Below, piece by piece: positions 1 to 9,440 of a DNA stretch of 64,000 bases. The position numbers and the translations under genes are program-made. The stretch covers positions 1,488,001 through 1,552,000 of the forward strand of contig NZ_JAAOYV010000001.1 in NCBI RefSeq assembly GCF_011759585.1, written 5' to 3'. How positions within the stretch are numbered: position 1 is the stretch's first letter; the number at the start of each line of letters is the position of its first letter. Origin of the DNA: Frigoribacterium endophyticum. Lineage in GTDB: Bacteria > Actinomycetota > Actinomycetes > Actinomycetales > Microbacteriaceae. The notes under the pieces are model-generated. The model did not search any database and had not been told where the DNA came from. It saw only the letters and a list, made by a program, of their open reading frames with translations.

Positions 1-301
1 TCATGATCGTCTCGTCGTCGCCGTCGCCCTCGCCGGTGAGGTTGTCGCCGGTGTGCCGGGCCGAGCCGTCCTTGCTCGCGAGCTGCTGGAACCAGACGAG
101 GTCGAGCACCGCGCCGTTCGCGTCGAAGAAGATCGCGGAGGCGTCGAGGTCGACGTCGGCCTCCTTCTTGAGGCCGCCGAAGAAGCCCTTCTTGGCCGGC
201 GTCGCGCTGTCCCAGCCGAGGCCGAGGCGCACCTTCGACAGCTGGCCGCCGTCGGCCTTCTTGAGGCTCAGCGACTGGCCCTTCTGCAAGCTCAGACCCA
301 T
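1..301 (-). CDS. TerD-family stress/tellurium-resistance protein (partial)
   Basis: The first 100 residues are present; the carboxyl end runs off the left edge of the window. It begins MGLSLQKGQSLSLKKADGG and continues with LGLGWD and DLDASAIFFD, the hallmark start of TerD/CABP proteins, which are cytoplasmic calcium-binding proteins linked to tellurite and general envelope stress. A GGAGAA ribosome site sits a few bases before the ATG. The next gene on the same strand, encoding a DUF475/TerC-like membrane protein, is a frequent TerD partner. The family call is sure; the exact stress is not visible from sequence. Confidence 0.93.
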   Translation of the reverse strand, partial: MGLSLQKGQSLSLKKADGGQLSKVRLGLGWDSATPAKKGFFGGLKKEADVDLDASAIFFDANGAVLDLVWFQQLASKDGSARHTGDNLTGEGDGDDETIM

Positions 302-478
302 GATGTTCTCCTTCGATGATCGTGGTGGAGAGCTGCCGCGAGGACCGCTCCTCCTGTTCGTTGCCTGTGTGACTGGTGACATCCTGTCCGAACGACCTGG
401 GCTGGTGCTGACCGCGGGCGATGGAGCAGCTGTCGGAGCCCTGTGCCCGAGGAGGCGCGGAACGGCACCCGGAGCCCG

Positions 479-1609
479 CTAGCGGGAGGCGGTGACCGGC
501 GCCTCCGCCGCCTCCTCGCGCGCCACGCGCCGGTTGCGCACCAGCGACGACGCGAACGCGGCGAGGATGAAGACGACCCCGATGAGGCCCGTGACGACCT
601 CGTTGACGTGGACGCTGATCGACACGAGCAGGATCGTGGCCAGCGCGCCGATCGCCCAGTGCGCGCCGTGGTCGAGGTAGACGTAGTCGTCGAGCGTGCC
701 GGCCCGGACGAGGAAGACCGTGAGCGACCGGACGAAGATCGCGCCGATGAGGCCGAGGCCGAGCGCGATGAGGATGGGGTCGCTCGTGATGGCGAACGCG
801 CCGATGACCCCGTCGAACGAGAACGACGCGTCGATGACCTCGAGGTAGAGGAAGAGCAGGAAGGCCGCGCGGCCCACGACCTTGCCGCCGGTGTTGCGCG
901 GGCCGCCGGCGCTGATGCGCTCGGCACGCGCGGCGACCTCCTCCGGGTCGATGTCCTGGTCGTCGTCGTCGTCCGACACGTCGAACAGGGCTCCGAGGCC
1001 CGTGACGAGGAAGTACGCGACCATGCCGAGCGCCCCGGCGACGAGCACGACCGCCTGCTTCTCGCCCGCCGCGAGCGAGGCCACGACGAGGGCGACGAGG
1101 CCGATGACGACGGAGGCGCTGCTGAGCTTGCCGACCCAGGCGAAGGCGAGCTCGGGGATCTTCAGCCAGCGGATGTCGCGGTCCTCGAACATGAAGTCGA
1201 GGAAGAGCATGAGCAGGAAGATCCCACCGAAGGCCGCGATCTGCGGGTGCGCGTCGTTGAGGATGTACGCGTAGGTGCCGGGCTCCTCGATGCTGCCCTG
1301 CTCGAGAGCCAGGCGGATGGCCTCGACCGGGTTCAGCTGCGCCGTGACGGCGACGATCAGCAGCGGGAAGAGGATCCGCATGCCGAGCACGGCGATGAGG
1401 ATGCCCACGGTGAGGAACATCTTCTGCCAGAAGGCGCTCATGCGCTCGAGGATGCGGGCGTTGACCACCGCGTTGTCGAAGCTGAGGCTGATCTCGAGGA
1501 TGCCGAGCACCGCGACCAGGATCAGCGCCTCGACGCCGCCGTACACGAAGCCCACCGCGAGGGCCAGCACCGTGACGACCAGCGACCCCGCGAACGTCTT
1601 GAAGAACAC
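479..1609 (-). CDS. DUF475 (TerC-like) integral membrane protein
   Basis: This 376-residue protein has about nine hydrophobic helices and the conserved acidic membrane motif SLSFDNAVVNA near residue 42, repeated as a related SFDGVIGAF element in the second half. This duplicated layout is typical of the TerC/DUF475 superfamily, thought to move or chelate metal ions with TerD proteins at the membrane. A charged cytoplasmic loop (DDDDDQDIDPEE) separates the halves. The GTG start is preceded by GGGAG. It lies upstream of, and codirectional with, the terD-like gene. The transported ion is unknown. Confidence 0.9.
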   Translation of the reverse strand: MFFKTFAGSLVVTVLALAVGFVYGGVEALILVAVLGILEISLSFDNAVVNARILERMSAFWQKMFLTVGILIAVLGMRILFPLLIVAVTAQLNPVEAIRLALEQGSIEEPGTYAYILNDAHPQIAAFGGIFLLMLFLDFMFEDRDIRWLKIPELAFAWVGKLSSASVVIGLVALVVASLAAGEKQAVVLVAGALGMVAYFLVTGLGALFDVSDDDDDQDIDPEEVAARAERISAGGPRNTGGKVVGRAAFLLFLYLEVIDASFSFDGVIGAFAITSDPILIALGLGLIGAIFVRSLTVFLVRAGTLDDYVYLDHGAHWAIGALATILLVSISVHVNEVVTGLIGVVFILAAFASSLVRNRRVAREEAAEAPVTASR

Positions 1610-1760
1610 CTGGCGACTCCCCCTCGGCCGGTCGTGCCGGCCTGCTCGTGACCGTGCGGGCCCGGGCCCCCACGGGGTGCCCCGGCCGTCGGCCCGGGCA
1701 CCCGCCGAGTATATGGGCGCGCCGCGGGCTCGGCACGGCGGTCGTGCACATCGTGCAGCC

Positions 1761-1783
1761 GGGCCGGGCCGGGCCGGGCGGGG
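1761..1783 (+). repeat. GGGCC tandem repeat, potential G-quadruplex
   Basis: Four to five runs of GGG separated by CC or C occur in the 186-base gap between the DUF475 gene and the reductase gene, just past the reductase stop codon. The pattern fits the G3N2 quadruplex rule on the + strand. Similar but shorter GGGCC runs flank the palindrome near 4.9 kb. No function can be read from it; it may act at the 3' end of the reductase mRNA. Confidence 0.5.
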
Positions 1784-1795
1784 CGGCGCCGGGGC

Positions 1796-2950
1796 CTACG
1801 GGATGAGGCGCGCCTCGCGGTAGCGGGCGAAGAGCCGGGCGAAGGCGGTCTCGGTGCGGACGAAGCCGAGGAAGCCGGCCTCGCGGCTCTTGCCCATGTC
1901 GGTCACGACCTCCATCTCGCGGCCGAGGTCGGCGTCGGTGTGCCACCACGAGGCGACCCGGGAGAGGTCGGCCTCCGCCAGGCCGAGGCGCCCGGCGATC
2001 TCGGCCCAGTCGGCCTCCCGCCCCGCGAACTGCTGCTCGAAGGGGCGCGGCGCCCCCTCGTAGCCCTGCACGAGGGCGGGGTCGACGCCGAGGTGCTCGG
2101 CGAGGCGCGGCCACATCCAGCGCCACCGGAACACGTCGCCGTTGACGACGTTGAACGGCTCGTCGGCGCCGGCCGGGTCGGTGGCGGCCCAGACCATGTG
2201 GTCGGCGAGCAGGCCCGCGTCGGTCATGTCGGTGAGCGAGTTCCACTGTGTCTCGCTGCCGGGGAAGGTGAAGGGCAGGCCGAGCTCTCGGCTGAGCGTG
2301 GCGGCGGCCGCGACGGTCAGGCCCATGTTCATGGCGTTGCCGACGGCGTAGCCGATCACCGTGTGCGAGCGGTGCACCGACCAGGTGAAGCCCTGGCGCT
2401 CGGCGGCCGCGAACAGCTCGTCCTCCTGCGCGTAGTAGAAGTTCGGGGTGTCGAGCCGCGGCTCCTCCTCGTGGAAGGGCGTGTCGGGCATCTCGCCGGC
2501 CGCGTACGCCTCGAACGGCCCGAGGTAGTGCTTGAGGCCGGTGACGAGGGCGACGTGCTGGAGGGGCGCGTGCGCCAGGGCCGCGAGCAGGTCGCGCACC
2601 ATGCCGGCGTTGACGGCGATGTTCTCGGCCTCGGTCTCCTGTCGCGACCACGCCGTGAAGAAGACGTGCGTCGGCCGTTCGTCGCGGAGCGCCTCGGCGA
2701 GGCTCTCCGCGCTGCGCAGGTCGGCGGCGACGCCGCGCACGCCGGGGGCGGAGGAGGCGCGGCGCGAGAGCGCGAGGACCTCCCACCCGTCGCGCGTGAG
2801 CGCCTCGACGAGCGCTGTGCCCGTGATGCCGCTGGCGCCGACGACGAGCGCGGTGCGGTCGGCCTCGCCGGAGGCGCGGGCGGGGCCGGGCCCCGCCTCG
2901 CCCTCGGTCGACGGGCCGGTGGTCGTGGGGGTGGTCGTGTTGTCGGTCAC
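1796..2950 (-). CDS. PRISE-type SDR oxidoreductase (progesterone 5-beta-reductase/iridoid synthase-like)
   Basis: An extended short-chain dehydrogenase with the N-terminal Rossmann motif VVGASGITG. It has the atypical active site of the PRISE family: the lysine in TGLKHYLGP and the tyrosine in PNFYYAQED replace the usual YxxxK. Such enzymes reduce activated C=C bonds of enones with NADPH; the bacterial substrate is not known. The chosen GTG start (VTDNTTTP) precedes a low-complexity Thr/Pro/Gly leader of about 30 residues. An upstream in-frame start at 3028 is possible but adds only Arg-rich sequence. Confidence 0.85.
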   Translation of the reverse strand: MTDNTTTPTTTGPSTEGEAGPGPARASGEADRTALVVGASGITGTALVEALTRDGWEVLALSRRASSAPGVRGVAADLRSAESLAEALRDERPTHVFFTAWSRQETEAENIAVNAGMVRDLLAALAHAPLQHVALVTGLKHYLGPFEAYAAGEMPDTPFHEEEPRLDTPNFYYAQEDELFAAAERQGFTWSVHRSHTVIGYAVGNAMNMGLTVAAAATLSRELGLPFTFPGSETQWNSLTDMTDAGLLADHMVWAATDPAGADEPFNVVNGDVFRWRWMWPRLAEHLGVDPALVQGYEGAPRPFEQQFAGREADWAEIAGRLGLAEADLSRVASWWHTDADLGREMEVVTDMGKSREAGFLGFVRTETAFARLFARYREARLIP

Positions 2951-3202
2951 GTGTCGTGAAAGTACGCGGCGCCGCTCCGTGTTCCCCCACAGCCCCGCCC
3001 GGGCGCGTCGCCCGACCGGCCGCCCCACGGTCCACGGGCCGTCCCCCGGTCGCGCTTACAGTGGAGGGACGCCCCCGGGCCGACCCGCCAGACCGATCCG
3101 CTCGGTCGCCCGACCGAACGGAGCGCTGATCGCGCTGAGCACCACCTCGACGACCCTCGCCGGCCTCGGCGGCCCGACCCGCGCCTCCTCGGGGGCCCGG
3201 CC

Positions 3203-4831
3203 GTGAGCGACGGCCCCCGCGCGTACGACCCGCCGCCGCGGCCGGTCGCGCCCGAGACGACCGCACCCTCGCCCACGACCGCGGTGACCCCGGCCGCGGG
3301 CGCGCCGCTCCGCGACCCGTCGGCGCCGCCGCCTCCGCGCCGCGAGGCCGCCTCACCCGCGGGCAAGCCCGCCGCCCGCCCGGCCCGCCAGCGCCGCCGC
3401 CGGGTCAACCCGCAGGAGATGCGCGACGTCCGTGCCCGCCTCCGCGGCACCATCTACGAGGGCACGACCCCGCAGCACGGCCGGCTCGGCGACCTCTACT
3501 CGCCCCGCCAGATCGTCGACTTCTGCCTCGACCTCGGCGAGGTGATGCTCGCCTCCGGCGCCGACGTCCGCACGGTCGAGGTGGCCATCGTCGCCGTGAG
3601 CACGAAGTGGAACCTCGCCCCGCTCGAGCTCGACATCACGGGCACCGCGATCACGCTGCAGTACGCCCCGGCCGAGGGCCCGCCGCTCGTCAAGATGCGC
3701 GTGGTGAGCGCGGAGGGCAGCGACCTGCACCGGCTGTCGCTCGTCTACCAGATCGTCGACGAGCTGCTGCACGACGACCGCGACATGACGAGCGCCGTCG
3801 AGGGCCTGGTCGAGGTGCTGCAGTCGCCGCCTCGGTGGCCGTCGTGGATCACCGACGGGGCCATGGGCCTCTTCGGCGTCTCGGTCTCGCTGCAGGCCGG
3901 CGGCTCCATCGTCGGCGCCGTCGGGGCCTTCGTGCTGATGATCGGCGTCATGACGCTGGGCCGCTGGCTCGCCCGCAAGGGGATCCCGCAGTTCTTCGCG
4001 GTCGTGCTGCAGTCGGCCTGCGTCGCCGCCCTCGGCACCCTCGCGATCTGGGCGGGGGCGATGCCCGCGGGCAGCGCGGCGGCGATGGTGGCCGCGGTGG
4101 TCGTGCTCATCCTGCCCCACGTGACGATCGTCACCTGGGCGCAGGACGCCATCTCGGGGTTCCGGGCCATGGCCGTGTCGCGAGCGCTCGTGATCGTGCT
4201 GATCGTGGCGGGCATCGTCGTGGGGATCCCCGGCGGCCTCGCGCTCACCTCGGGCGTCGCGCTCGAGGTCGACCCGACCGACATCACCCTGCGGTCGCTG
4301 CCGATCTGGCTGCTGCTCATCACCACCTTCTTCGCCGCCGCGGCCACGGCCGTGACGCAGGGCGCCAACGCGCGCGTGATGCCGGTGGCGATCGGGGTCG
4401 CGATCGTCGGCACCGTGTCGCTCTGGGGGCTGAAGCAGCTCGGGCTGCCGCTGCTCGGCGCGACCTTCCTCGTCGCGGTGCTGCTCGGGGCGCTCAGCAC
4501 GGTGGTCGCGGCGCGGCTGCGGGTCTCGGCGACGGCGATCGCGGTGCCGGCGTTCTGCGGCTCGCTGCTGCCCTCGCTGGCGGTGGCGTCGGCGCTGCTC
4601 AACTTCATGGCGGGCACCGACGGCGCGGCGGTCGACTTCGTCGCCTCGATGTCGACGACGCTCGCGATCGGCGCCGGGCTCGTGCTCGGCAGCCTCCTCG
4701 CGACGCCCGGCGCGCGCCGCTACCTGCGCCGTCGCACGAAGCGCGTCGTCGTGCAGTCGCAGCGGCTCGACACGTCGCCGATCGCGATCGTGCCGCCGGC
4801 GCCGGCCGTGCCGCCCGTCCCGCCGACCTGA
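3203..4831 (+). CDS. Threonine/serine exporter family protein (ThrE-like)
   Basis: A 542-residue membrane protein. After a Pro-rich disordered leader of about 65 residues comes the cytoplasmic ThrE N domain (CLDLGEVMLASGADVRTVE, then VVSAEGSDLHRLSLV), followed by about ten membrane helices in two blocks, ending in a basic tail (RRYLRRRTKR). This is the full-length single-chain form known from Corynebacterium ThrE, which exports L-threonine and L-serine by proton antiport. The GTG start has only a weak GGGGG ribosome site. It appears monocistronic. Confidence 0.9.
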   Translation: MSDGPRAYDPPPRPVAPETTAPSPTTAVTPAAGAPLRDPSAPPPPRREAASPAGKPAARPARQRRRRVNPQEMRDVRARLRGTIYEGTTPQHGRLGDLYSPRQIVDFCLDLGEVMLASGADVRTVEVAIVAVSTKWNLAPLELDITGTAITLQYAPAEGPPLVKMRVVSAEGSDLHRLSLVYQIVDELLHDDRDMTSAVEGLVEVLQSPPRWPSWITDGAMGLFGVSVSLQAGGSIVGAVGAFVLMIGVMTLGRWLARKGIPQFFAVVLQSACVAALGTLAIWAGAMPAGSAAAMVAAVVVLILPHVTIVTWAQDAISGFRAMAVSRALVIVLIVAGIVVGIPGGLALTSGVALEVDPTDITLRSLPIWLLLITTFFAAAATAVTQGANARVMPVAIGVAIVGTVSLWGLKQLGLPLLGATFLVAVLLGALSTVVAARLRVSATAIAVPAFCGSLLPSLAVASALLNFMAGTDGAAVDFVASMSTTLAIGAGLVLGSLLATPGARRYLRRRTKRVVVQSQRLDTSPIAIVPPAPAVPPVPPT

Positions 4832-4900
4832 GCGCGCGGCGCGACGCCCGGCGGCAGCGGCAGCCCGCGGGCAAGCGGGCCGGGCCGGGCTGGTCGTCAG

Positions 4901-4960
4901 GCACCACGTCCTCGCCTCCGAACCACGCCGCGGCGTGGTTCCCCTGCGACGACGTGGTTC
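4901..4960. repeat. 58-base-class palindromic repeat, copy 1 (intergenic)
   Basis: A perfect 20-base palindrome (4921-4940) whose core reads AACCACGCCG and its complement, extended outward by further paired blocks (ACCACGTC/GACGTGGT and TCGC/GCGA) with a few mismatches. Related elements occur at 13921, 14016 and 53222. It lies between the exporter and acetyltransferase genes and could fold into a long hairpin on either strand. It resembles REP-type elements in size and placement. Confidence 0.85.
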
Positions 4961-5056
4961 CTCCTGCTCGGGCCGGGCCCGGCCGGGCCGGGCAGCGGGG
5001 TCGCTAGCCTGGCGACGGTCGTGCACCGCGGCGCGGCCGGACCCCAGGAGGCGCCC

Positions 5057-5548
5057 GTGACCACCCAGCTCCGTGCCGCGACGGCCGACGACGCCGAGTT
5101 CCTGGCCGAGGTGCTGTTCCAGGCCTTCACCTGGCGGGGCCAGCCCGACGGCCTCGACCGCGCCGGCCTCCGTCAGAGGCCCGAGATCTGGCACTACGTC
5201 GCGGGCTGGCCGCGGGCCGGTGACGCCGGGCGCGTGGCGGTCGTGGACGGGCACCCTGCCGGTGCCGCCTGGTGGCGGACCTTCGACGAGCGCGACCGCG
5301 GCTACGGCTGGGTCGCCGACGACGTGCCCGAGCTCAGCATGGGCGTGGCGCCCGCGCACCGTGGTCGCGGTCTCGGCGGGCAGCTGCTCGACGTCCTCGT
5401 CGCCGACGCGCGCGAGGCTGGCCTGCCCGGCCTGAGCCTCTCGGTCGAGGACGGCAACGACCCGGCGCGTGCCCTCTACGAGCACCGCGGCTTCGTCCCC
5501 GCCGGCCGCGACGGCGACTCCGACACCCTGCTGCTGCGCATGCGGTGA
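5057..5548 (+). CDS. GNAT-family N-acetyltransferase
   Basis: A 163-residue protein with the acetyl-CoA site in VAPAHRGRGLGGQLLDVLV (about residues 98-116) and the C-terminal GNAT pattern GNDPARALYEHRGFVPAGR. The GTG start is set by an AGGAGG ribosome site six bases upstream; an earlier in-frame start at 5021 lacks one. It ends just before a strong terminator hairpin, so it is probably a single-gene unit. The acceptor substrate cannot be told. Confidence 0.9.
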   Translation: MTTQLRAATADDAEFLAEVLFQAFTWRGQPDGLDRAGLRQRPEIWHYVAGWPRAGDAGRVAVVDGHPAGAAWWRTFDERDRGYGWVADDVPELSMGVAPAHRGRGLGGQLLDVLVADAREAGLPGLSLSVEDGNDPARALYEHRGFVPAGRDGDSDTLLLRMR

Positions 5549-5551
5549 TCG

Positions 5552-5576
5552 CGGAGGCCCGCCGAGCGGGCCTCCG
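5552..5576 (+). terminator. Hairpin terminator after the acetyltransferase gene
   Basis: A perfect 11-base-pair GC stem (CGGAGGCCCGC and its complement) with a 3-base loop begins four bases after the stop codon. There is no U-run, as is usual in GC-rich actinobacteria. Confidence 0.75.
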
Positions 5577-5689
5577 TGCGCCCGACCGGGCCCGCCCGGG
5601 CCGCGGATCGGGGCGCTGGAGTACAGTCCGCCCCGATCTCCCGGCACGCCCCGGTGTCGATCAGGACGTCGACCCTCTACCCTTGCAGG

Positions 5690-7492
5690 ATGAGCCCCAC
5701 CGATACGCGCGACGAGATCGACGCCGACACCCCCGACTCTGCGCCGACCTTCTCCGACCTGGGGCTCAGCGATGCCGTCCTCAAGGCCGTGAAGGAGATC
5801 GGCTACGAGACCCCCTCCGCCATCCAGGCGGCCACCATCCCCACCCTCCTGTCGGGTCGCGACGTCGTCGGGCTCGCCCAGACGGGCACCGGCAAGACGG
5901 CGGCCTTCGCGCTGCCGATCCTCAGCCGCCTCGACGTCTCGGCCAAGAAGCCGCAGGCGCTCGTGCTCTCCCCCACCCGTGAGCTCGCGCTCCAGGTGTG
6001 CGAGGCGTTCGAGCAGTTCGCCTCCGGCATGCGCGGCGTCCACGTGCTCCCCGTCTACGGCGGCCAGGCCTACGGCGTCCAGCTGAGCGCGCTCCGTCGC
6101 GGCGTCCACGTCGTCGTCGGCACGCCCGGCCGCATCATGGACCACCTCGCGAAGGGCACGCTCGACCTCTCCGAGCTCAAGTACCTCGTGCTCGACGAGG
6201 CCGACGAGATGCTCAAGATGGGCTTCGCGGAGGACGTCGAGACGATCCTCGCCGACACCCCCGACGACAAGCAGGTCGCGCTCTTCTCCGCGACGATGCC
6301 GCCCCAGATCCGTCGCATCTCGAAGCAGTACCTCAACGACGCCGAAGAGATCACGGTCAAGCAGAAGACCACGACCTCGGCGAACACCACCCAGCGCTAC
6401 CTGATGGTGTCGTACCCGCAGAAGGTCGACGCCCTCACGCGCATCCTCGAGGTCGAGAACTTCGAGGGCATGATCATCTTCGTCCGCACGAAGAACGAGA
6501 CCGAGACCCTCGCCGAGAAGCTGCGCGCCCGCGGCTACTCCGCCGCCGCCATCAGCGGCGACGTGGCGCAGGCCCAGCGCGAGCGCACGGTCAACCAGCT
6601 CAAGAGCGGCAAGCTCGACATCCTCGTCGCGACCGACGTCGCGGCCCGCGGCCTCGACGTCGACCGCATCAGCCACGTCGTCAACTACGACCTGCCGATC
6701 GACACCGAGTCGTACGTGCACCGCATCGGCCGCACCGGCCGTGCCGGCCGCAGCGGCGCGGCGATCAGCTTCGTCACGCCCCGCGAGCGTCGCCTGCTCG
6801 GCGCGATCGAGAAGGCCACGCGTCAGCCGCTGACGCAGATGCAGCTGCCCACGCTGGAGGACGTCAACGTCACGCGCCTCGCGCGCTTCGACGACCAGAT
6901 CACGGAGGCGCTGGCCCAGGAGAGCCGGATCGCCGCCTTCCGCGACATCATCGGCCACTACGTCGAGCACCACGACGTGCCGGAGGCCGACGTGGCCGCC
7001 GCCCTCGCCGTGGTCGCCCAGGGCGAGACGCCGCTGCTGCTCGACCCGAAAGACGAGCGACCGGCCCGGCGCGAGCGTGACGACCGTCCCGCCCGTGACG
7101 ACCGCGGCGGCGACGACCGGGGCGGCCGCTTCGACCGCGACGACCGTGGCTCGCGCCCCGAGCGCGACCGCGGCCCCCGCACGTCGAAGCCGATGACGGC
7201 CTACCGCATCGAGGTCGGTCGTCGTCAGCGCGTCGAGCCCCGCCAGATCGTCGGCGCCCTCGCCAACGAGGGCGGCCTCAGCCGTGACGACTTCGGCGCG
7301 ATCCAGATCCGCCCCGACTTCTCCGTCGTCGAGCTCGCCTCGGACGTCAGCAAGGAGATGCTCGACCGTCTCGTCGACACCCGCATCAGCGGCGTGCTCA
7401 TCGAGATCAAGCCCGACCGCCGTGGCGGCGGCTCCGGTGCGCCCCGTCGCGACGACCGCGACGAGCGCCCCCGCAAGCCGCGTCACTCGTAG
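5690..7492 (+). CDS. deaD: DEAD-box RNA helicase (DeaD/CsdA type)
   Basis: A 600-residue helicase with Walker A AQTGTGKT (63-70), PTRELALQ, TPGR, DEAD near residue 168, SAT, and the C-terminal RecA motif HRIGRTGRAGR. A basic DDR-rich linker leads to a DbpA/CsdA-type RNA-binding domain (about 505-580) and an Arg-rich tail. Proteins of this type unwind RNA during ribosome assembly and at low temperature. The ATG at 5690 was chosen because the conserved region starts soon after it; the stretch upstream (from 5576) looks noncoding. A strong hairpin follows the gene. Confidence 0.94.
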   Translation: MSPTDTRDEIDADTPDSAPTFSDLGLSDAVLKAVKEIGYETPSAIQAATIPTLLSGRDVVGLAQTGTGKTAAFALPILSRLDVSAKKPQALVLSPTRELALQVCEAFEQFASGMRGVHVLPVYGGQAYGVQLSALRRGVHVVVGTPGRIMDHLAKGTLDLSELKYLVLDEADEMLKMGFAEDVETILADTPDDKQVALFSATMPPQIRRISKQYLNDAEEITVKQKTTTSANTTQRYLMVSYPQKVDALTRILEVENFEGMIIFVRTKNETETLAEKLRARGYSAAAISGDVAQAQRERTVNQLKSGKLDILVATDVAARGLDVDRISHVVNYDLPIDTESYVHRIGRTGRAGRSGAAISFVTPRERRLLGAIEKATRQPLTQMQLPTLEDVNVTRLARFDDQITEALAQESRIAAFRDIIGHYVEHHDVPEADVAAALAVVAQGETPLLLDPKDERPARRERDDRPARDDRGGDDRGGRFDRDDRGSRPERDRGPRTSKPMTAYRIEVGRRQRVEPRQIVGALANEGGLSRDDFGAIQIRPDFSVVELASDVSKEMLDRLVDTRISGVLIEIKPDRRGGGSGAPRRDDRDERPRKPRHS

Positions 7493-7510
7493 GCCCGGCT
7501 CCGCCTCCCC

Positions 7511-7551
7511 GGACGGCGCCCGCTCGCAGGTGACTGCGACGGGCGCCGTCC
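7511..7551 (+). terminator. Hairpin terminator after the helicase gene
   Basis: A long stem (GGACGGCGCCCG pairing with CGGGCGCCGTCC, extended inward by CGCAG/CTGCG) with a short GTGA loop, beginning 18 bases after the helicase stop codon. Confidence 0.8.
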
Positions 7552-7603
7552 GTCGTCCCGGCCCCGACCGGCCGTCCGTCCGTCACGTCGCCCTGGAGTA
7601 CCC

Positions 7604-7999
7604 GTGGTCCCCCTCCTCACCGCTGCACCGTCCGGCCCCACCGGCACCGGCGCCCTGTTCGGCGTCGTGCAGACGACGCTCACCATCGGAAGCGTCGTGC
7701 CGCTGCTGCTCGCGGTGGTGGCCCTCGTGCTATGGGCCAGGATGCGCCTCCGTCGCCCCGACCTGGCCGGAGACGACGACGGCGGGCAGCGACGTCACGA
7801 CCTGGGGCGGGTGAGCCTGCTCGGAGCAGCCTTCGCACTGGTGCTGCTCGCGATCGGCGAGGTCGTCGTCGGCTACGGCCGACCGGGCGGCGTCGTCGGG
7901 GCGTTCGGCGACGGCGTCTCGCCGCTCGTGCCGGTCGCGGCGGCCCTCACGGTCGTCGCGGCGGTCGTCTTCGCGATCTCCCCGGCGCCGCGGCGCTGA
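7604..7999 (+). CDS. Small membrane protein, unknown function
   Basis: A 131-residue protein with three predicted membrane helices (about 23-45, 72-90 and 108-127), separated by an Arg/Asp-rich cytoplasmic loop. The GTG start has GGAG upstream. No family was recognised. It converges on another small three-helix protein gene whose stop lies 32 bases away. Confidence 0.65.
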   Translation: MVPLLTAAPSGPTGTGALFGVVQTTLTIGSVVPLLLAVVALVLWARMRLRRPDLAGDDDGGQRRHDLGRVSLLGAAFALVLLAIGEVVVGYGRPGGVVGAFGDGVSPLVPVAAALTVVAAVVFAISPAPRR

Positions 8000-8030
8000 C
8001 GAGCGCCGGCCGACGGCGTCAGCGCCGCCG

Positions 8031-8375
8031 TCAGCCCTGTCGGCGCCCGGTCAGCCGTCGCACGCTCTGCACGACGCCGAGCACGCACATGGCGGGCGCC
8101 AGCCAGATGAGCACGCCGCCGAGCCCGCTCTCGGTCGACCCGAGACCGGCCGGGTCCTGCGTGAGGAGGCGCGACACGACGAGCAGGACGACCCCCGCGA
8201 TCGCGGTGAGCAGCGTGCCGACGGCGGCGAGCCCGAAGACGCGCAGCCCGCGACCGCGGATCATCGCGACGACCCCGTCGATGAGGAACGACGCGACGAG
8301 CGGAACGCCGACCGCGAGGGCGACCAGCCCGGCGATCATGAGGAGGACGGCGAAGAAGCTCTCGGGGTCGAGCAC
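8031..8375 (-). CDS. Small membrane protein, unknown function
   Basis: A 114-residue protein with three hydrophobic segments (about 8-32, 47-68 and 83-103) and a basic carboxyl tail (RRLTGRRQG). A good GGAGG ribosome site precedes the GTG start. No family recognised. A short GACGGCG/CGCCGTC stem at 8012-8032 between this gene and its convergent neighbour may stop transcription from both sides. Confidence 0.7.
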   Translation of the reverse strand: MLDPESFFAVLLMIAGLVALAVGVPLVASFLIDGVVAMIRGRGLRVFGLAAVGTLLTAIAGVVLLVVSRLLTQDPAGLGSTESGLGGVLIWLAPAMCVLGVVQSVRRLTGRRQG

Positions 8376-8509
8376 GGCACACCTCCTTCGTCTCCGTCGA
8401 CGTTAGCGAGGGCGTGCTGGGGGAACGCCCTCGACGAGGCGACGGGTGTCGGCGAGGCGACCCGCGACTCCCCCCGTCCGGCCGCACCGGGCACAGCCCC
8501 GGGGCGAGG

Positions 8510-9433
8510 TCAGCGGTCGGCGAGGGCGCGGAGCTCGCCGGGCGTGACGGCGACGGAGCGCTCCCCCGGCTCGACGACGACGCCGGCGTGCCCCTCGGCG
8601 AGCGCCACGACGGCCAGGTCGGCGAACGAGACCGCCCGGGCCGTGGAGCCGGGCGCCCAGGCCCAGGCGGCCGCCGGGGTGGCGTGGACGACCGACCAGG
8701 TCTCGCCCTGCTCGCCGGTGGCCGTGGCGACGACGGTCGAGGTGGCTTCGCCCTCCGCGTCGCGCTGCTCGACCTCGGCGACGTACAGCGACGGCGAGGT
8801 GCGGAGCAGCTCGAGCATGTCGGGCCAGGCGATGGTGCGCTCGGCGAGCGCCCGCGCGACCGGGACGGAGGCGGTGACGTCGTCGCCGAGGCCGCGTCGG
8901 AGCTCGTCCGAGTAGGCGATGAACTGCGTCTCGGGGGTGCCGGGGTCGAGGGCGAGCCCCTCGTACTCGCGCACGGCCTGGTCGACGACGACGGCCGCGG
9001 GCTGGGCGAACGGCACCGGAGTCTCCCCGTCGCGGTAGCGGGCGAGGCGGTCGGCGCTGGTGAAGGCGAGGAGGAGGCGCTTGCCGGCGTTGTCGGTCTG
9101 GTGCGCGATGGCGACGACGTCGCCGTGCTGGGGCCCGGCGGCGGGGTCGGCGAGGGTCGAGCGGGTGAGGTCGACCAGCAGCTCACCGGCGGTCAGCTCG
9201 GCCATGACGGCGCCCAGCGTGACGGAGTTCTTCTCCCGCCCCCAGCCGGTCAGGGCCTGCTGCAGGGCGGTGTGGACGACGGGCCCCGAGGAGTCGCGGG
9301 TGGGCTGACCAGCCTCGGTCACCTCGGTCTCGGCGCGGCTGGCCTTCGCGGGGCCCACCTCGTCGGCCTGCGGCTCCGTGCTCGGGGGCGCCTCCGCGGG
9401 TCGGACTGACGTGCGGCGCGAGAAGAGACCCAT
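8510..9433 (-). CDS. SseB-family protein
   Basis: A 307-residue soluble protein. After a disordered leader of about 50 residues it carries the SseB N-terminal fold (TALQQALTGWGREKNSVTL, ELLVDLTRSTL, LLAFTSADRL, VVVDQAV). SseB domains are widespread in actinobacteria and often lie beside secretion or toxin genes; their molecular role is unclear. The -10 box TAGGCT lies seven bases before the ATG, suggesting a leaderless transcript separate from the upstream effector operon. Confidence 0.8.
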   Translation of the reverse strand: MGLFSRRTSVRPAEAPPSTEPQADEVGPAKASRAETEVTEAGQPTRDSSGPVVHTALQQALTGWGREKNSVTLGAVMAELTAGELLVDLTRSTLADPAAGPQHGDVVAIAHQTDNAGKRLLLAFTSADRLARYRDGETPVPFAQPAAVVVDQAVREYEGLALDPGTPETQFIAYSDELRRGLGDDVTASVPVARALAERTIAWPDMLELLRTSPSLYVAEVEQRDAEGEATSTVVATATGEQGETWSVVHATPAAAWAWAPGSTARAVSFADLAVVALAEGHAGVVVEPGERSVAVTPGELRALADR

Positions 9434-9440
9434 GGGGACG

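Noticed and set aside
3353-7486. 1377-codon open frame on the minus strand
   Set aside because: It lies opposite the ThrE, acetyltransferase and DEAD-box genes and reads as Arg/Asp/Gly-rich low-complexity sequence without motifs; a composition shadow.
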